DNA from: Thermodesulfobacteriota bacterium
GTDB lineage: Bacteria; Desulfobacterota_D; UBA1144; Nemesobacterales; CSP1-2
Length of the DNA stretch: 64,000 nt
NCBI GenBank assembly: GCA_035559815.1
Contig: DATMAT010000042.1
Coordinates: 1 to 64,000 of the forward strand
Direction of reading: 5' to 3'
The notes below the pieces were generated by a model. That model was not told the DNA's origin and searched no databases. It was given only the letters and a program-made list of their open reading frames with translations. Position 1 is the stretch's first letter; each line of letters begins with the position of its first letter. Below, one piece after another: positions 7,633 to 16,550 of this stretch. The translations under genes and the position numbers were made by a program.

Positions 7633-9069
7633 TCAAAAATTCCTGGCCCTGCCCAGAGCAGCAAGCGCTGCTTCCATTACTGCTTCGGATAGGGTGGGGT
7701 GGGCGTGTACGGTAATACCGATTTCTAGCGGAGTGGACTCAAGGGTTTTTGCCACTCCAATCTCGGCAATCAGCTCGGTCGCCCCGTGTCCTATGATATG
7801 TGCGCCCAGGATTTCTCCGGTTTTAGAGTCGGAGAGTATCTTCACAAATCCCTCGGTATCCCCTACGCCTACTGCTTTTCCACTGGCCCTGAACGGGAAT
7901 TTGCCGATATCGTACTTTAGTCCCCTCTCTTTGACCTGCTCTTCGGTCAAACCGACAGATGCTATTTCCGGCTGGCAATAAACACAGCTTGGTATGTTGT
8001 CATAGTGAACCTTGCTCCTCAAACCGGACATTTTCTCCACGGCGACAACGCCCTCTTCCGAGGCCTTGTGCGCCAAAAGAGGAGGACCTATTACATCGCC
8101 TATAGCATAAACGCCGCTTGCGCTTGTCATGTAAGAATCGTCTGTTTTTATGAAGCCCTGCTTGGTAAGCTCTATGTTTAGCTCTTTGAGTCCTAAATCA
8201 TCTGAATTCCCATAGTAGCTCAAGGATGAAGGGGCAACGTTTGCCACCGCTCTTCTCCCAACTGCCACCAAAACCTTTGCTGCAGAAATTTTCTTCTCTT
8301 CCCCTTTTCCCCCGGTATCTTCCAAGGTCACCTCGACTGATTTCTTAGATTTCTTGAGTTCTTTGAACTTCATGCCCGTAAGCACGCTCATGCCCGACTT
8401 TTTAAAAACCCTCTCCAATTCCTCGGCTACTTCCCTGTCCGCTCCGGGTAGGAGATGATTCTCCATCTCCACTATAGTTACCTTGCTGCCGAAGGAGTTA
8501 TACACATAGGCAAATTCGGCCCCGATATAACCTCCACCGATTACGATGATGGAGTTGGGGAATTCGGTGGACATGATCGCCTCGTCGCTGGTCATCACCA
8601 TCTTGCCGTCGATCTCTAGCCCAGGGAACGTTCTAGGTACCGAGCCGGTGGCGATTAAAATCCTCTCGGTATCGATCTCTTGCTGACTATTTTCACCTAT
8701 CACACCGACCTTGTTATTGGAGATCAATTTACCTACTCCACGAAAAAGGGTTATTTTGTTTTTTTTGAACAGGAACTCTACCCCTTTCGTCAGCGTATTC
8801 GAGGCCCTTCGGCTTTTCTCTATCACCTTTGAGTAATCGAAAGAGAGTCCCTTTGTTTTGATTCCGTAATCCTCGGAACGCTTAAAGGTCTCGTAGATTT
8901 CCGCACATTTAAGTATTGCCTTTGAAGGAATACAGCCCCAGTTGAGGCAGACTCCGCCCGGTTTATCCCTCTCTATGATGGCCACCTTCATTCCGAGCTG
9001 CGCCGCGCGAATTGCACCGATATAACCGCCGGGTCCTGAACCGATTACCGTTAAGTTAAATTTTTCCAT
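7633..9069 (-). CDS. lpdA: Dihydrolipoyl dehydrogenase (first copy)
   Basis: This FAD flavoenzyme (E3) reoxidises dihydrolipoyl groups of 2-oxoacid dehydrogenase or glycine cleavage complexes with NAD+. In the 478 residues: FAD-binding GSGPGG (10-15), redox disulfide GGVCLNWGCIPSK (Cys41, Cys46), NAD-binding IVIGGGYIGAEFA, GDV motif YAIGDVIGPPLLAHKA, and the catalytic HPTLSE near the end (His457, Glu462). Length is normal. It is divergent from aceE and followed by lipB. A second, clearly different E3 closes the aceE-aceF group, so the two copies may serve different complexes. Confidence 0.93.
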   Translation of the reverse strand: MEKFNLTVIGSGPGGYIGAIRAAQLGMKVAIIERDKPGGVCLNWGCIPSKAILKCAEIYETFKRSEDYGIKTKGLSFDYSKVIEKSRRASNTLTKGVEFLFKKNKITLFRGVGKLISNNKVGVIGENSQQEIDTERILIATGSVPRTFPGLEIDGKMVMTSDEAIMSTEFPNSIIVIGGGYIGAEFAYVYNSFGSKVTIVEMENHLLPGADREVAEELERVFKKSGMSVLTGMKFKELKKSKKSVEVTLEDTGGKGEEKKISAAKVLVAVGRRAVANVAPSSLSYYGNSDDLGLKELNIELTKQGFIKTDDSYMTSASGVYAIGDVIGPPLLAHKASEEGVVAVEKMSGLRSKVHYDNIPSCVYCQPEIASVGLTEEQVKERGLKYDIGKFPFRASGKAVGVGDTEGFVKILSDSKTGEILGAHIIGHGATELIAEIGVAKTLESTPLEIGITVHAHPTLSEAVMEAALAALGRARNF

Positions 9070-9113
9070 GGGCTATTAGTATAGCTACATTCATCATGCG
9101 GTCAAATATTTTC

Positions 9114-9143
9114 TTGACCTCGATTGTTTCAATATAGTACAAT
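9114..9143 (+). promoter_or_regulatory. Candidate promoter upstream of aceE
   Basis: TTGACC (9114-9119) and TACAAT (9138-9143) are separated by 18 bases. It would give a leader of about 200 bases that includes the half repeat at 9198-9230. Sequence match only. Confidence 0.35.
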
Positions 9144-9197
9144 TAAATAAAAACCTTTTAACTCGAGAATTCATCGGGGCTCGCCAGAAGGTTTCCG

Positions 9198-9230
9198 CTG
9201 TTATTCTGAGCGAAGCGAATAGTCTAATTC
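9198..9230. repeat. Half copy of the TGTCATTCTGAGCGAAGCGAA repeat
   Basis: CTGTTATTCTGAGCGAAGCG matches the left arm of the family seen at 5089 and 19739. The right arm is not recognisable here. It lies in the leader region of aceE. Confidence 0.6.
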
Positions 9231-9345
9231 AAGATACTTTGCAGTAAGGAATATATATGCTTCCTGGTTTAACTAAGATGAGACTGCCTTGAAGATGATA
9301 AGAGCCTTTTGGCCGCTTTCTTTTTGACTTAGAGAGAGGGGAAAA

Positions 9346-12045
9346 ATGAGTGTAACAGACAAAGGGATTAAGGATAAGGAAAAGATTTCTGAATTAGAAG
9401 CGATAGAAACTAAAGAATGGATTGATTCCTTGGACCATGTATTACAGCGTGGGGGAGCAAGGCGGGTTACAGACCTTCTCAGACAACTACAAGTGCATGC
9501 CCAGGAATCCGGGGTTAAATTACCTTTCACCGCCAATACCCCTTATATAAACACCATACCGGTCGAGGAACAACCTCCCTTTCCCGGTAGCCGGGAGATC
9601 GAAAGGCGAATAAAGAGTATCATTCGCTGGAACGCTATGGCCATGGTGGTTCGGGCAAACCGTCTGGAGGAGGGGATAGGCGGGCATATTTCCACTTATG
9701 CATCGGCAGCCACTTTGTATGAAATCGGATTCAATTATTTTTTCCGTGCCCGGACGGAGAATCAGGAGGGTGATATAATCTATTTCCAGGGTCACGCCTC
9801 TCCTGGTATATATGCCAGAGCCTTTTTAGAAGGCCGCCTGAGCGTGGAACAATTAAAAAATTTTCGAAACGAGCTAAGACCCGGCGGAGGGCTCTCATCA
9901 TACCCCCATCCCTGGCTCATGCCGCACTTCTGGCAGTTTCCTACGGTATCGATGGGCCTGAGCCCAATCATGGCCATCTATCAGGCACGCTTTAACCGTT
10001 ATCTCGAAGACCGCGGGCTGAAGAAGCCGTCCGAGGCAAAGGTATGGGCCTTTGTAGGAGACGGAGAGGTAGACGAACCGGAATCCCTTGGGGCAATCAC
10101 CCTGGCATCCAGAGAACACTTGGACAACCTGATCTTTGTCATCAATTGTAATTTACAAAGGCTCGATGGCCCGGTCAGGGGAAACGGCAAGATCATTCAG
10201 GAGCTTGAAGCCATTTTCCGAGGCGCCGGGTGGAATGTGATTAAAGTTGTGTGGGGCAGTGACTGGGACCCGCTTTTAGCCAGGGACCACGATGGCGTCC
10301 TGCTTAAACAAATGGAAGAGACAGTTGATGGACAATATCAGAAGTATAGTGTGTCATCCGGCAAGTATATACGTGAACACTTTTTCGGTGTCGACCCGCG
10401 TTTATTAGAGATGGTGAAAAACTACTCGGATGAACAACTGCAGAAGCTGAATCGAGGCGGCCACGACCCGGAGAAGGTATATGCCGCTTACAAGGCCGCT
10501 GTGGAACACAAAGGCTCTCCCACCGTGATACTTGCTAAGACCGTAAAAGGTTACGGTCTCGGTGAAAGCGGGGAGGGTAAAAACATCACCCACCAGCAGA
10601 AGAAGCTCAACGAAGAAGAGCTTCGCGAATTTCGAAGCCGTTTCGGGATTCCCATATCCGATGATGACGTGGCTAAAGCCCCATTTTACAAGCCTTCGGA
10701 TGACAGCCCGGAAATGCAGTACCTGCATGCCCGAAGACGGGAATTGGGAGGTTATATTCCTCAAAGGGTAGTTAAGTGTGAGCCGGTTAAAACACCCCCG
10801 GACGAGTTGTTCGAGGAGTTTTATAAGGGCTCAGACGGCCGAGAAGTATCCACGACAATGGCCTACGTCCGCCTCCTGGTGAAGCTCCTTAGAAATAAAG
10901 AAATCGGAAAGCTAATCGTTCCTATCGTCCCCGACGAGGCTAGGACATTCGGTATGGAGGGTCTATTTCGTCAATTCGGTATATACTCTCATGTCGGTCA
11001 GCTTTACGAACCGGTGGACAAAGAGACATTGCTCTTTTACAAAGAGGCCAAGGATGGGCAAATTCTTGAAGAGGGGATCACGGAAGCAGGTTCCATGTCC
11101 TCGTTCATTGCCGCTGGAACGGCTTATGCCACCCATGGGATCAGCACCATTCCATTTTTTACCTTCTATTCCATGTTCGGGTTTCAAAGAATAGGCGACC
11201 TGATATGGGCGGCGGGCGACATGCGTTGCCGCGGCTTTCTGGTCGGTGGTACTTCCGGTCGTACTACACTCGCCGGTGAGGGTTTGCAGCATCAGGACGG
11301 AAACAGCCACATTCTTGCCTATCCCGTCCCCAACCTTAAAGCTTACGACCCGGCCTTTGCTTATGAACTGGCGGTGATTATTCAGGACGGCATCCGCCGT
11401 ATGTTCGAACAACAGCAAGATGTGTTCTATTATCTGACCGTTATGAATGAACCCTATGTGCAACCCCCGATGCCCGACGGCGTCAAAGAAGGGATTTTAA
11501 AGGGTATGTACAAGCTTAAAACCTCTGAACATAAGAACACAAAACTCCACGCCCAGCTTTTCGGCAGCGGTGCAATATTGAATGAGGTTCTAAAAGCCCA
11601 GAAGATTCTAGAAGAGAAGTATGATGTGGCTGCGGACGTGTGGAGCGTGACCAGTTATAAAGAGTTATATCGGGACGGCCACGATGTCGACCGCTGGAAT
11701 ATGCTGCACCCATCTGAGATTCAAAGGGTTCCCTACATCAAAGAGTGCCTTGAGGATGTTCCCGACGACAGCGTTTTCGTCGCCGCCACCGATTATATAA
11801 AAGCAGTGCCCGACTCAATCTCAAAATGGTTTCCGAGGCCGCTTGTAACACTGGGCACGGACGGATTCGGGAGAAGTGATAGCCGACGGGCGTTACGGGA
11901 ATTCTTCGAAGTAGACGCTAGATTTATCACGTTAGCTGTACTGTCAGAGCTGGCCCGTCAGAAAAAGATTGGCATAGAAGTGGTCGAGCATGCAATAAAA
12001 GAAAAGCACATCGACCCGGCAAAGCCAAATCCGGTGATCTCGTGA
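9346..12045 (+). CDS. aceE: Pyruvate dehydrogenase E1 component, homodimeric type
   Basis: At 899 residues this is the large single-chain E1 that decarboxylates pyruvate with thiamine diphosphate and acetylates the lipoyl group of E2. The thiamine diphosphate motif runs from GDGEVDEPE (238-246) to INCNLQRLDG (Asn267, Asn269). Other AceE blocks: NRLEEGIGGHISTYASAATL, FQGHASPGIYARAFLEGR, SYPHPWLMPHFWQFPTVSMG and EGLQHQDGNSHI. A GAGAGGGG Shine-Dalgarno precedes the ATG. aceF follows after a repeat-filled gap and a second lpdA after that, giving all three subunits in order. Full length, no damage seen. Confidence 0.95.
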   Translation: MSVTDKGIKDKEKISELEAIETKEWIDSLDHVLQRGGARRVTDLLRQLQVHAQESGVKLPFTANTPYINTIPVEEQPPFPGSREIERRIKSIIRWNAMAMVVRANRLEEGIGGHISTYASAATLYEIGFNYFFRARTENQEGDIIYFQGHASPGIYARAFLEGRLSVEQLKNFRNELRPGGGLSSYPHPWLMPHFWQFPTVSMGLSPIMAIYQARFNRYLEDRGLKKPSEAKVWAFVGDGEVDEPESLGAITLASREHLDNLIFVINCNLQRLDGPVRGNGKIIQELEAIFRGAGWNVIKVVWGSDWDPLLARDHDGVLLKQMEETVDGQYQKYSVSSGKYIREHFFGVDPRLLEMVKNYSDEQLQKLNRGGHDPEKVYAAYKAAVEHKGSPTVILAKTVKGYGLGESGEGKNITHQQKKLNEEELREFRSRFGIPISDDDVAKAPFYKPSDDSPEMQYLHARRRELGGYIPQRVVKCEPVKTPPDELFEEFYKGSDGREVSTTMAYVRLLVKLLRNKEIGKLIVPIVPDEARTFGMEGLFRQFGIYSHVGQLYEPVDKETLLFYKEAKDGQILEEGITEAGSMSSFIAAGTAYATHGISTIPFFTFYSMFGFQRIGDLIWAAGDMRCRGFLVGGTSGRTTLAGEGLQHQDGNSHILAYPVPNLKAYDPAFAYELAVIIQDGIRRMFEQQQDVFYYLTVMNEPYVQPPMPDGVKEGILKGMYKLKTSEHKNTKLHAQLFGSGAILNEVLKAQKILEEKYDVAADVWSVTSYKELYRDGHDVDRWNMLHPSEIQRVPYIKECLEDVPDDSVFVAATDYIKAVPDSISKWFPRPLVTLGTDGFGRSDSRRALREFFEVDARFITLAVLSELARQKKIGIEVVEHAIKEKHIDPAKPNPVIS

Positions 12046-12060
12046 AGACAAATAATATAA

Positions 12061-12193
12061 ACCACAAAGACACGACGACACTAAGGAAAAGATATTAGGT
12101 TTATACTAGAAATGAAAAATAACGCTTATATTCTTGATTCTAACTTTGTGTCACTTCGACTTCGCTCAGTGCAGGCTTAGTGCCTTCGTGGTT
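12061..12193. repeat. Inverted repeat between aceE and aceF, with internal second repeat
   Basis: Left arm ACCACAAAGACACGACGACA and right arm CTTAGTGCCTTCGTGGTT belong to the same family as 992-1066. Inside the right half lies TTCGACTTCGCTCAGTGCAG, typical of a different dispersed repeat, which seems to have entered the first. The element sits inside the aceE-aceF transcript. Confidence 0.65.
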
Positions 12194-12218
12194 GAATCAA
12201 ATAGATTGAGAGGGCGAT

Positions 12219-13712
12219 ATGGTAACAGAATTCAAACTACCGGAGCTTGGTGAAGATATACAAACAGGCGACTTGCTCAAAATCCTGGTGTCCGTGGGAG
12301 ACAGGGTAACCCAGGACCAGCCGATAATGGAAATAGAGACGGAAAAGGCGTTGATAGAGGTCCCTGCCCCGGTCGGTGGGGTGGTTAAGGGAATCCATGT
12401 CAGCGAGGGAGAGCAAGTAAAGATAGGACAGCTTCTCATAACCATTGACGAAGATGCAGAGGCCGCAGAAAAGGAAGAGAAGGCCGAGACCAAGCCAAAG
12501 GAAGAGGTCAAAGAAGAAAAGAAAGAGAAGAAGAAGGAAGAAAAGAAAAAGGAACCTAAAGTTGAGGTAAAAGAAGAAAGAGAAAAAGAAAAAGTCAGCG
12601 CTGAAGAGAAAGCCGAAGAAGAGCCGGAGGAAGTGAGGGAGGCAGAAGAAAAGAAAGAGCCTGTCGAGAAAACCGTATCGGCAGAAAGAGAGCAGGGTGA
12701 AGTGGTTGAGTTCACCCGCCCGACTAAAACTGCTGCCAAGGCTAAGCCCTCCTCTCAGCAAGCTCCAGCTTCACCGTCGGTTCGCCGGCTGGCCCGGGAG
12801 ATCGGGGTTGACATAAACGAGGTTCCCGGCTCCGGCCCGGGAGGACGGATTTCTGAAGAGGACGTAAAAAACTATGCCCGTCAGGTGCTCGCCTCAGGCG
12901 CTCCTGACACGAGGCCTCCTGGCCGACAGGTTAAAGAGGATACATCGGCGACCCACATGATAAGCATGGTGGAGTCAATTGTTATTCCCCGGCTGCCGGA
13001 TTTTGCCGAATGGGGCGAGATAGAACGCAAACCCATGACCAACGTACGCCGTAAAACTGCCGAGCATGTGAGCTATGGCTGGGTTTCTCCGCATGTAACT
13101 CAGCATGACAAGGCGGACATAACCAACCTAGAAGAATTGCGTAAAGAATACGGCAAAAAGGCGGAAGAGGCCGGAGGGAAGTTGACCGTCACTGCAATCA
13201 TACTGAAAGTGACGGCTTCGGCGCTCAAGGTTTTTCCAGAGTTCAATACCAGCGTGGACATGGCTGGCGGCGAAATTATCTACAAAAAGTACTACCACAT
13301 AGGTATAGCAGTGGATACTGACAGGGGATTACTGGTTCCGGTGATAAGAGACGTAGATAAGAAGAATATCATCGAATTGTCCGTAGAGTTGAATGAGATC
13401 TCGGAGAAAGCTAGGAATAAAAAGCTTACCATAGAGGAAATGAGAGGGGGAACTTTTACGATAAGTAATCTGGGAGGCATAGGGGGCACCTATTTTACCC
13501 CTATCATTAATTTCCCCGAGGTAGCCATACTGGGCGTCTCCCGTTCTAGTGTCGAGCCGGTTTTTATCGATGGACAATTTGAACCGCGACTGATGTTGCC
13601 CCTTTCCCTATCCTACGACCATCGGGTCATAGATGGGGCAGACGCCGCCCGCTTTCTACGCTGGGTGGCGGAGGCGCTGGAACAGCCGTTCAAGCTGATA
13701 CTGGAAGGGTGA
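12219..13712 (+). CDS. aceF: Pyruvate dehydrogenase E2, dihydrolipoyllysine acetyltransferase
   Basis: The E2 core enzyme transfers the acetyl group to CoA. The 497 residues show one lipoyl domain (1-78) with the lipoylated Lys43 in ETEKALIEV, a linker of about 80 residues (80-160) made almost only of Lys and Glu, a peripheral subunit-binding domain (about 184-222; SPSVRRLAREIGVDINEVPG) and the catalytic domain (about 250-497) with active-site His468 and Asp472 in SYDHRVIDG. Only one lipoyl domain is present. The charged linker differs from the usual Ala/Pro-rich one. It sits between aceE and lpdA and is the expected target of LipB. Confidence 0.94.
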   Translation: MVTEFKLPELGEDIQTGDLLKILVSVGDRVTQDQPIMEIETEKALIEVPAPVGGVVKGIHVSEGEQVKIGQLLITIDEDAEAAEKEEKAETKPKEEVKEEKKEKKKEEKKKEPKVEVKEEREKEKVSAEEKAEEEPEEVREAEEKKEPVEKTVSAEREQGEVVEFTRPTKTAAKAKPSSQQAPASPSVRRLAREIGVDINEVPGSGPGGRISEEDVKNYARQVLASGAPDTRPPGRQVKEDTSATHMISMVESIVIPRLPDFAEWGEIERKPMTNVRRKTAEHVSYGWVSPHVTQHDKADITNLEELRKEYGKKAEEAGGKLTVTAIILKVTASALKVFPEFNTSVDMAGGEIIYKKYYHIGIAVDTDRGLLVPVIRDVDKKNIIELSVELNEISEKARNKKLTIEEMRGGTFTISNLGGIGGTYFTPIINFPEVAILGVSRSSVEPVFIDGQFEPRLMLPLSLSYDHRVIDGADAARFLRWVAEALEQPFKLILEG

Positions 13713-13730
13713 TGGGAGAGAAATTACTTA

Positions 13731-14034
13731 GCCACGAATTTACACAAAAATGGACACGAATAAAAAGAAAGGGATTAAATATTGGAATGAGCTATTGCAG
13801 TTGTCGTTAAGAGCATGTTTTCTCTGGCCGGTGTGAGCTCTGTGAAGCAATCCCTTGTTTAAGGTTCACTATGACAACATACCAAATTGTGGCAGTACTG
13901 TTTTCTATTGAAGCATAAGACAACCTAATATGCTTTCTAATGATGGCATAAGAGATCATAGGTTGTTTTGTTAGCTTAATATAAAAACCTAATAATCAAT
14001 TTTTGATTCGTGAAAATTCGTGCTCATTTGTGGC
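13731..14034. repeat. Large split inverted repeat of the GCCACGAAT family between aceF and lpdA
   Basis: Left arm (from 13731: GCCACGAATTTACACAAAAA and on) pairs with the right arm ending in TCGTGCTCATTTGTGGC at 14034. The arms are about 230 bases apart, whereas the other copy (28663-28746) is compact. The interior contains its own hairpin (CAACCTA ... TAGGTTG) and a GTGAAGCAATCCCTTG string resembling 31330. It occupies nearly the whole 344-base gap. Confidence 0.65.
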
Positions 14035-14056
14035 AAAAAGATTTGAGGGTTCAGCA

Positions 14057-15481
14057 ATGAGCGAAAAAGCTAAATCAACTCATGTTGCGGTTATCGGTGG
14101 AGGACCGGGCGGATATCCGGCGGCGTTTCTGGCAGCCGACCTAGGGATGGAGGTTACGCTGATAGACGAGGAAATTAACCCGGGAGGGGTATGTCTATAC
14201 CGTGGTTGTATTCCTTCGAAGGCTCTTCTTCACGTAGCCAAGGTGATCACGGAATCCCAGCACGCATCCAACTGGGGGGTGGAATTCTCAAAGCCCACTA
14301 TCGACCTGGACAGGCTTCGTGAATGGAAAGACGGTGTAGTAAAGAAACTCACCGGCGGTTTAGGACAGCTCACCAAGCAAAGAAAAATAGGTTACATCCA
14401 GGGACGGGCCAGCTTTGAGAATGCTCAAACCCTCCGGATTCAAAACAAGAACGGCGTAGAACTACTAAAATTTAGCCATGCAATCCTGGCCACCGGTTCC
14501 AGTCCGGCGGCAATCCCCGGCCTTTCGATCGAGAGCCCCAGAATCCTGGACTCGACCAGCGCCCTCGACTTGCCCGATATTCCCAAAAACATGCTGGTGA
14601 TTGGCGGAGGCTACATAGGCCTCGAACTTGGAACGGTATATGCTGCCTTGGGGACGAGAGTAACCGTCGTAGAGATGACATCCGGTCTTATGCCGGGCGT
14701 GGATCGAGACCTGGTATCCGTACTGGCAAAGAGACTAGAAGGCATTTTTGACTCGATCATGCTGAATACTAAAGTGGTTGGTATGAAGGAGGAGAAGGAG
14801 GGAATTAGAGTCAAATTTGAAGGAAGCGAGGTCAAGGAGCCGGAGCAGGTGTTTGAAAAGGTGCTCGTTTCCGTGGGCAGAAAACCAAACTCAGAGAATC
14901 TGGGGCTAAAAAATACCAAGGTGAGTATCGACTCCTCCGGGTTTATAAAGGTGGATGTGCAACGCCGAACCGAAGAACCTACTATATACGCAATTGGAGA
15001 CGTTGCCGGCGAACCTATGCTGGCGCATAAGGCTACGCACGAGGGACGGGTGGCAGCAGAGGTTATCGCCGGACACAAGGTTGCCTTCGAGCCTCAAGCA
15101 ATACCCGCCGTGGTGTTTACCGACCCGGAGATAGCCTGGTGCGGCCTTACCGAGACCGAGGCCAAGGGGCAGAAGCGACCGGTTAAGGTTGCCCGCTTCC
15201 CCTGGGGAGCCTCGGGTAGAGCTACGACTTTGGACAGGAATGACGGTGTAACTAAGCTCATACTCGACCCGGAGACCGAGCGGGTGCTGGGAATGGGGAT
15301 AGTGGGAACCGGAGCTGGGGAGTTAATTGCAGAGGGAGTACTGGCTGTGGAGATGGCGGCCTTAGCCTCGGACCTAAGCCTGAGTATTCATCCTCATCCC
15401 ACTCTTTCCGAAACTATCATGGAGGCCGCCGAAGTATTTTTCGGCACCGGCACCCATATTTACAGGCCGAAGAAGGCATGA
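14057..15481 (+). CDS. lpdA: Dihydrolipoyl dehydrogenase (second copy, PDH-linked)
   Basis: The E3 subunit placed to serve the AceE/AceF complex. I start it at the ATG at 14057, which has GAGGG eight bases upstream; the frame is open to 14003, but those 18 codons are translated repeat. In 474 residues: GGGPGG for FAD (14-19), redox pair Cys46/Cys51 in GGVCLYRGCIPSK, NAD motif VIGGGYIGLELG, YAIGDVAGEPMLAHKA and HPTLSE (His447, Glu452). It differs in many positions from the copy at 7633-9069 (GCLYRG versus GCLNWG context), so they are not recent duplicates. Confidence 0.93.
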   Translation: MSEKAKSTHVAVIGGGPGGYPAAFLAADLGMEVTLIDEEINPGGVCLYRGCIPSKALLHVAKVITESQHASNWGVEFSKPTIDLDRLREWKDGVVKKLTGGLGQLTKQRKIGYIQGRASFENAQTLRIQNKNGVELLKFSHAILATGSSPAAIPGLSIESPRILDSTSALDLPDIPKNMLVIGGGYIGLELGTVYAALGTRVTVVEMTSGLMPGVDRDLVSVLAKRLEGIFDSIMLNTKVVGMKEEKEGIRVKFEGSEVKEPEQVFEKVLVSVGRKPNSENLGLKNTKVSIDSSGFIKVDVQRRTEEPTIYAIGDVAGEPMLAHKATHEGRVAAEVIAGHKVAFEPQAIPAVVFTDPEIAWCGLTETEAKGQKRPVKVARFPWGASGRATTLDRNDGVTKLILDPETERVLGMGIVGTGAGELIAEGVLAVEMAALASDLSLSIHPHPTLSETIMEAAEVFFGTGTHIYRPKKA

Positions 15482-15532
15482 AGCCAAACGTAAAAGAGTG
15501 TGGGCGTGTGCCAAAGAAAAGATTCCTTCTCC

Positions 15533-16210
15533 TTATGGAATATAGTAGTAAGGATTCGGCAGCTTGAACGACCTTTCTGAATACCCGCCGGCCAGGTCGC
15601 TGTACTGGTCGCCGATGTTAAGGACGATGTCATAGCCGCTCTCTTGAATGCGTTTTCTGATACTGCTTTTGTATGGAATAATGGACGTCTGTTGATAGCT
15701 GCTAGGCTTGAAAAATAGGCCATTCCAATCCTTGTATCCCGCATTATTCAGGTTTTTTATGGTGGCCACTTTGAGGTCCTCGGTTCTCCCGGTGATAAAA
15801 AACACGGCCACACCGTTTAGCTTTGCGTATTTGTAAAGCTCTAAGGTCCCCGGAATAACCGGGTCTACAGCTTCCATGATGGTCTCTTTGTAGATTTCCG
15901 GGATTATCCCAAAGTCCAGGGCAAGAAGGTGCCTGTAATTGGATAGCGAGGTTTCATCTATATCCAATACGACCGCCAGCCTCTTTTTGTTTTTTAGCTT
16001 GTTATTTTCAGAGATTCTCTTTTCTAAATAGTCTTGCGCCTTTTGAGCCACTACCCCAAGATCATAGTCATACTCTCCTGAGTCGTGATAGAAGATAGCC
16101 GCCTGTTTTGCCAGATGAAGATTTTCCGGTTCATTTGCGGACGAGATACCGGATACCAATATCAGAGAAGTAGATATTAGGAGAAATAACCCTGGTAATC
16201 GTCTGGTCAT
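15533..16210 (-). CDS. Exported HAD-family acid phosphatase (class B/IIIB type)
   Basis: I place the start at 16210 (MTRRLPGLFLLISTS), eight bases after AAGGGG; an in-frame ATG at 16228 is less well supported. A signal peptide covers the first 25 or so residues with a likely cut after SSA. The HAD nucleophile motif is VVLDIDETSLSN, followed by VAVFFITGRTED (motif II) and a Lys/Asp region near the end (NIGDQYSDLAGG). These fit the secreted subfamily IIIB acid phosphatases, which remove phosphate from nucleotides or other monoesters outside the cytoplasm. Physiological substrate unknown. Single gene, convergent with lpdA. Confidence 0.8.
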   Translation of the reverse strand: MTRRLPGLFLLISTSLILVSGISSANEPENLHLAKQAAIFYHDSGEYDYDLGVVAQKAQDYLEKRISENNKLKNKKRLAVVLDIDETSLSNYRHLLALDFGIIPEIYKETIMEAVDPVIPGTLELYKYAKLNGVAVFFITGRTEDLKVATIKNLNNAGYKDWNGLFFKPSSYQQTSIIPYKSSIRKRIQESGYDIVLNIGDQYSDLAGGYSERSFKLPNPYYYIP

Positions 16211-16228
16211 ATCATTGACCCCTTGCAT

Positions 16229-16550
16229 CTCTTATCACCCGTTAATTTGTGAATGTCCTGATGTAAAATAAGCTGCCAATATCCAACAAACTAAACCCGA
16301 TGAACACCTGCCATTCTTAGTCGCCTCTGGTTTTGGTTACGTTTTCACTTTTTTGCGAGACTTATCTCACATCCTTGGATGGTGGAATGTCAAAGTATTA
16401 GAGTTAGCTGAATACTGCATCCGAATGTTAGGCATATAGAAGGAAAAAACCTGTCATTTCAAGATCTGACCCTTTTTCCTCTTCCCTATTGACCTAAGCT
16501 GTGTTTGTTTATATTTTTTCTGAAACCCGAAATACTAATGAAGAGGTAAA
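16229..16550. other. 322-base intergenic stretch upstream of the HATPase/GNAT gene
   Basis: No gene or strong palindrome is visible. A possible promoter lies near its right end (listed separately), followed by a GAAGAGG Shine-Dalgarno before the ATG at 16551. Confidence 0.4.
16489..16517 (+). promoter_or_regulatory. Candidate promoter of the HATPase/GNAT gene
   Basis: TTGACC (16489-16494) and TATTTT (16512-16517) are 17 bases apart, about 35 bases before the start codon. Confidence 0.35.

Noticed and set aside
12197-12739. Ser/Phe-rich open frames opposite aceF
   Set aside because: They mirror the Lys/Glu-rich linker of aceF on the other strand and have no family features.
14003-14056. N-terminal extension of the second lpdA
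   Set aside because: The 18 codons are translated repeat arm; the ATG at 14057 has its own ribosome site and the normal Lpd start.
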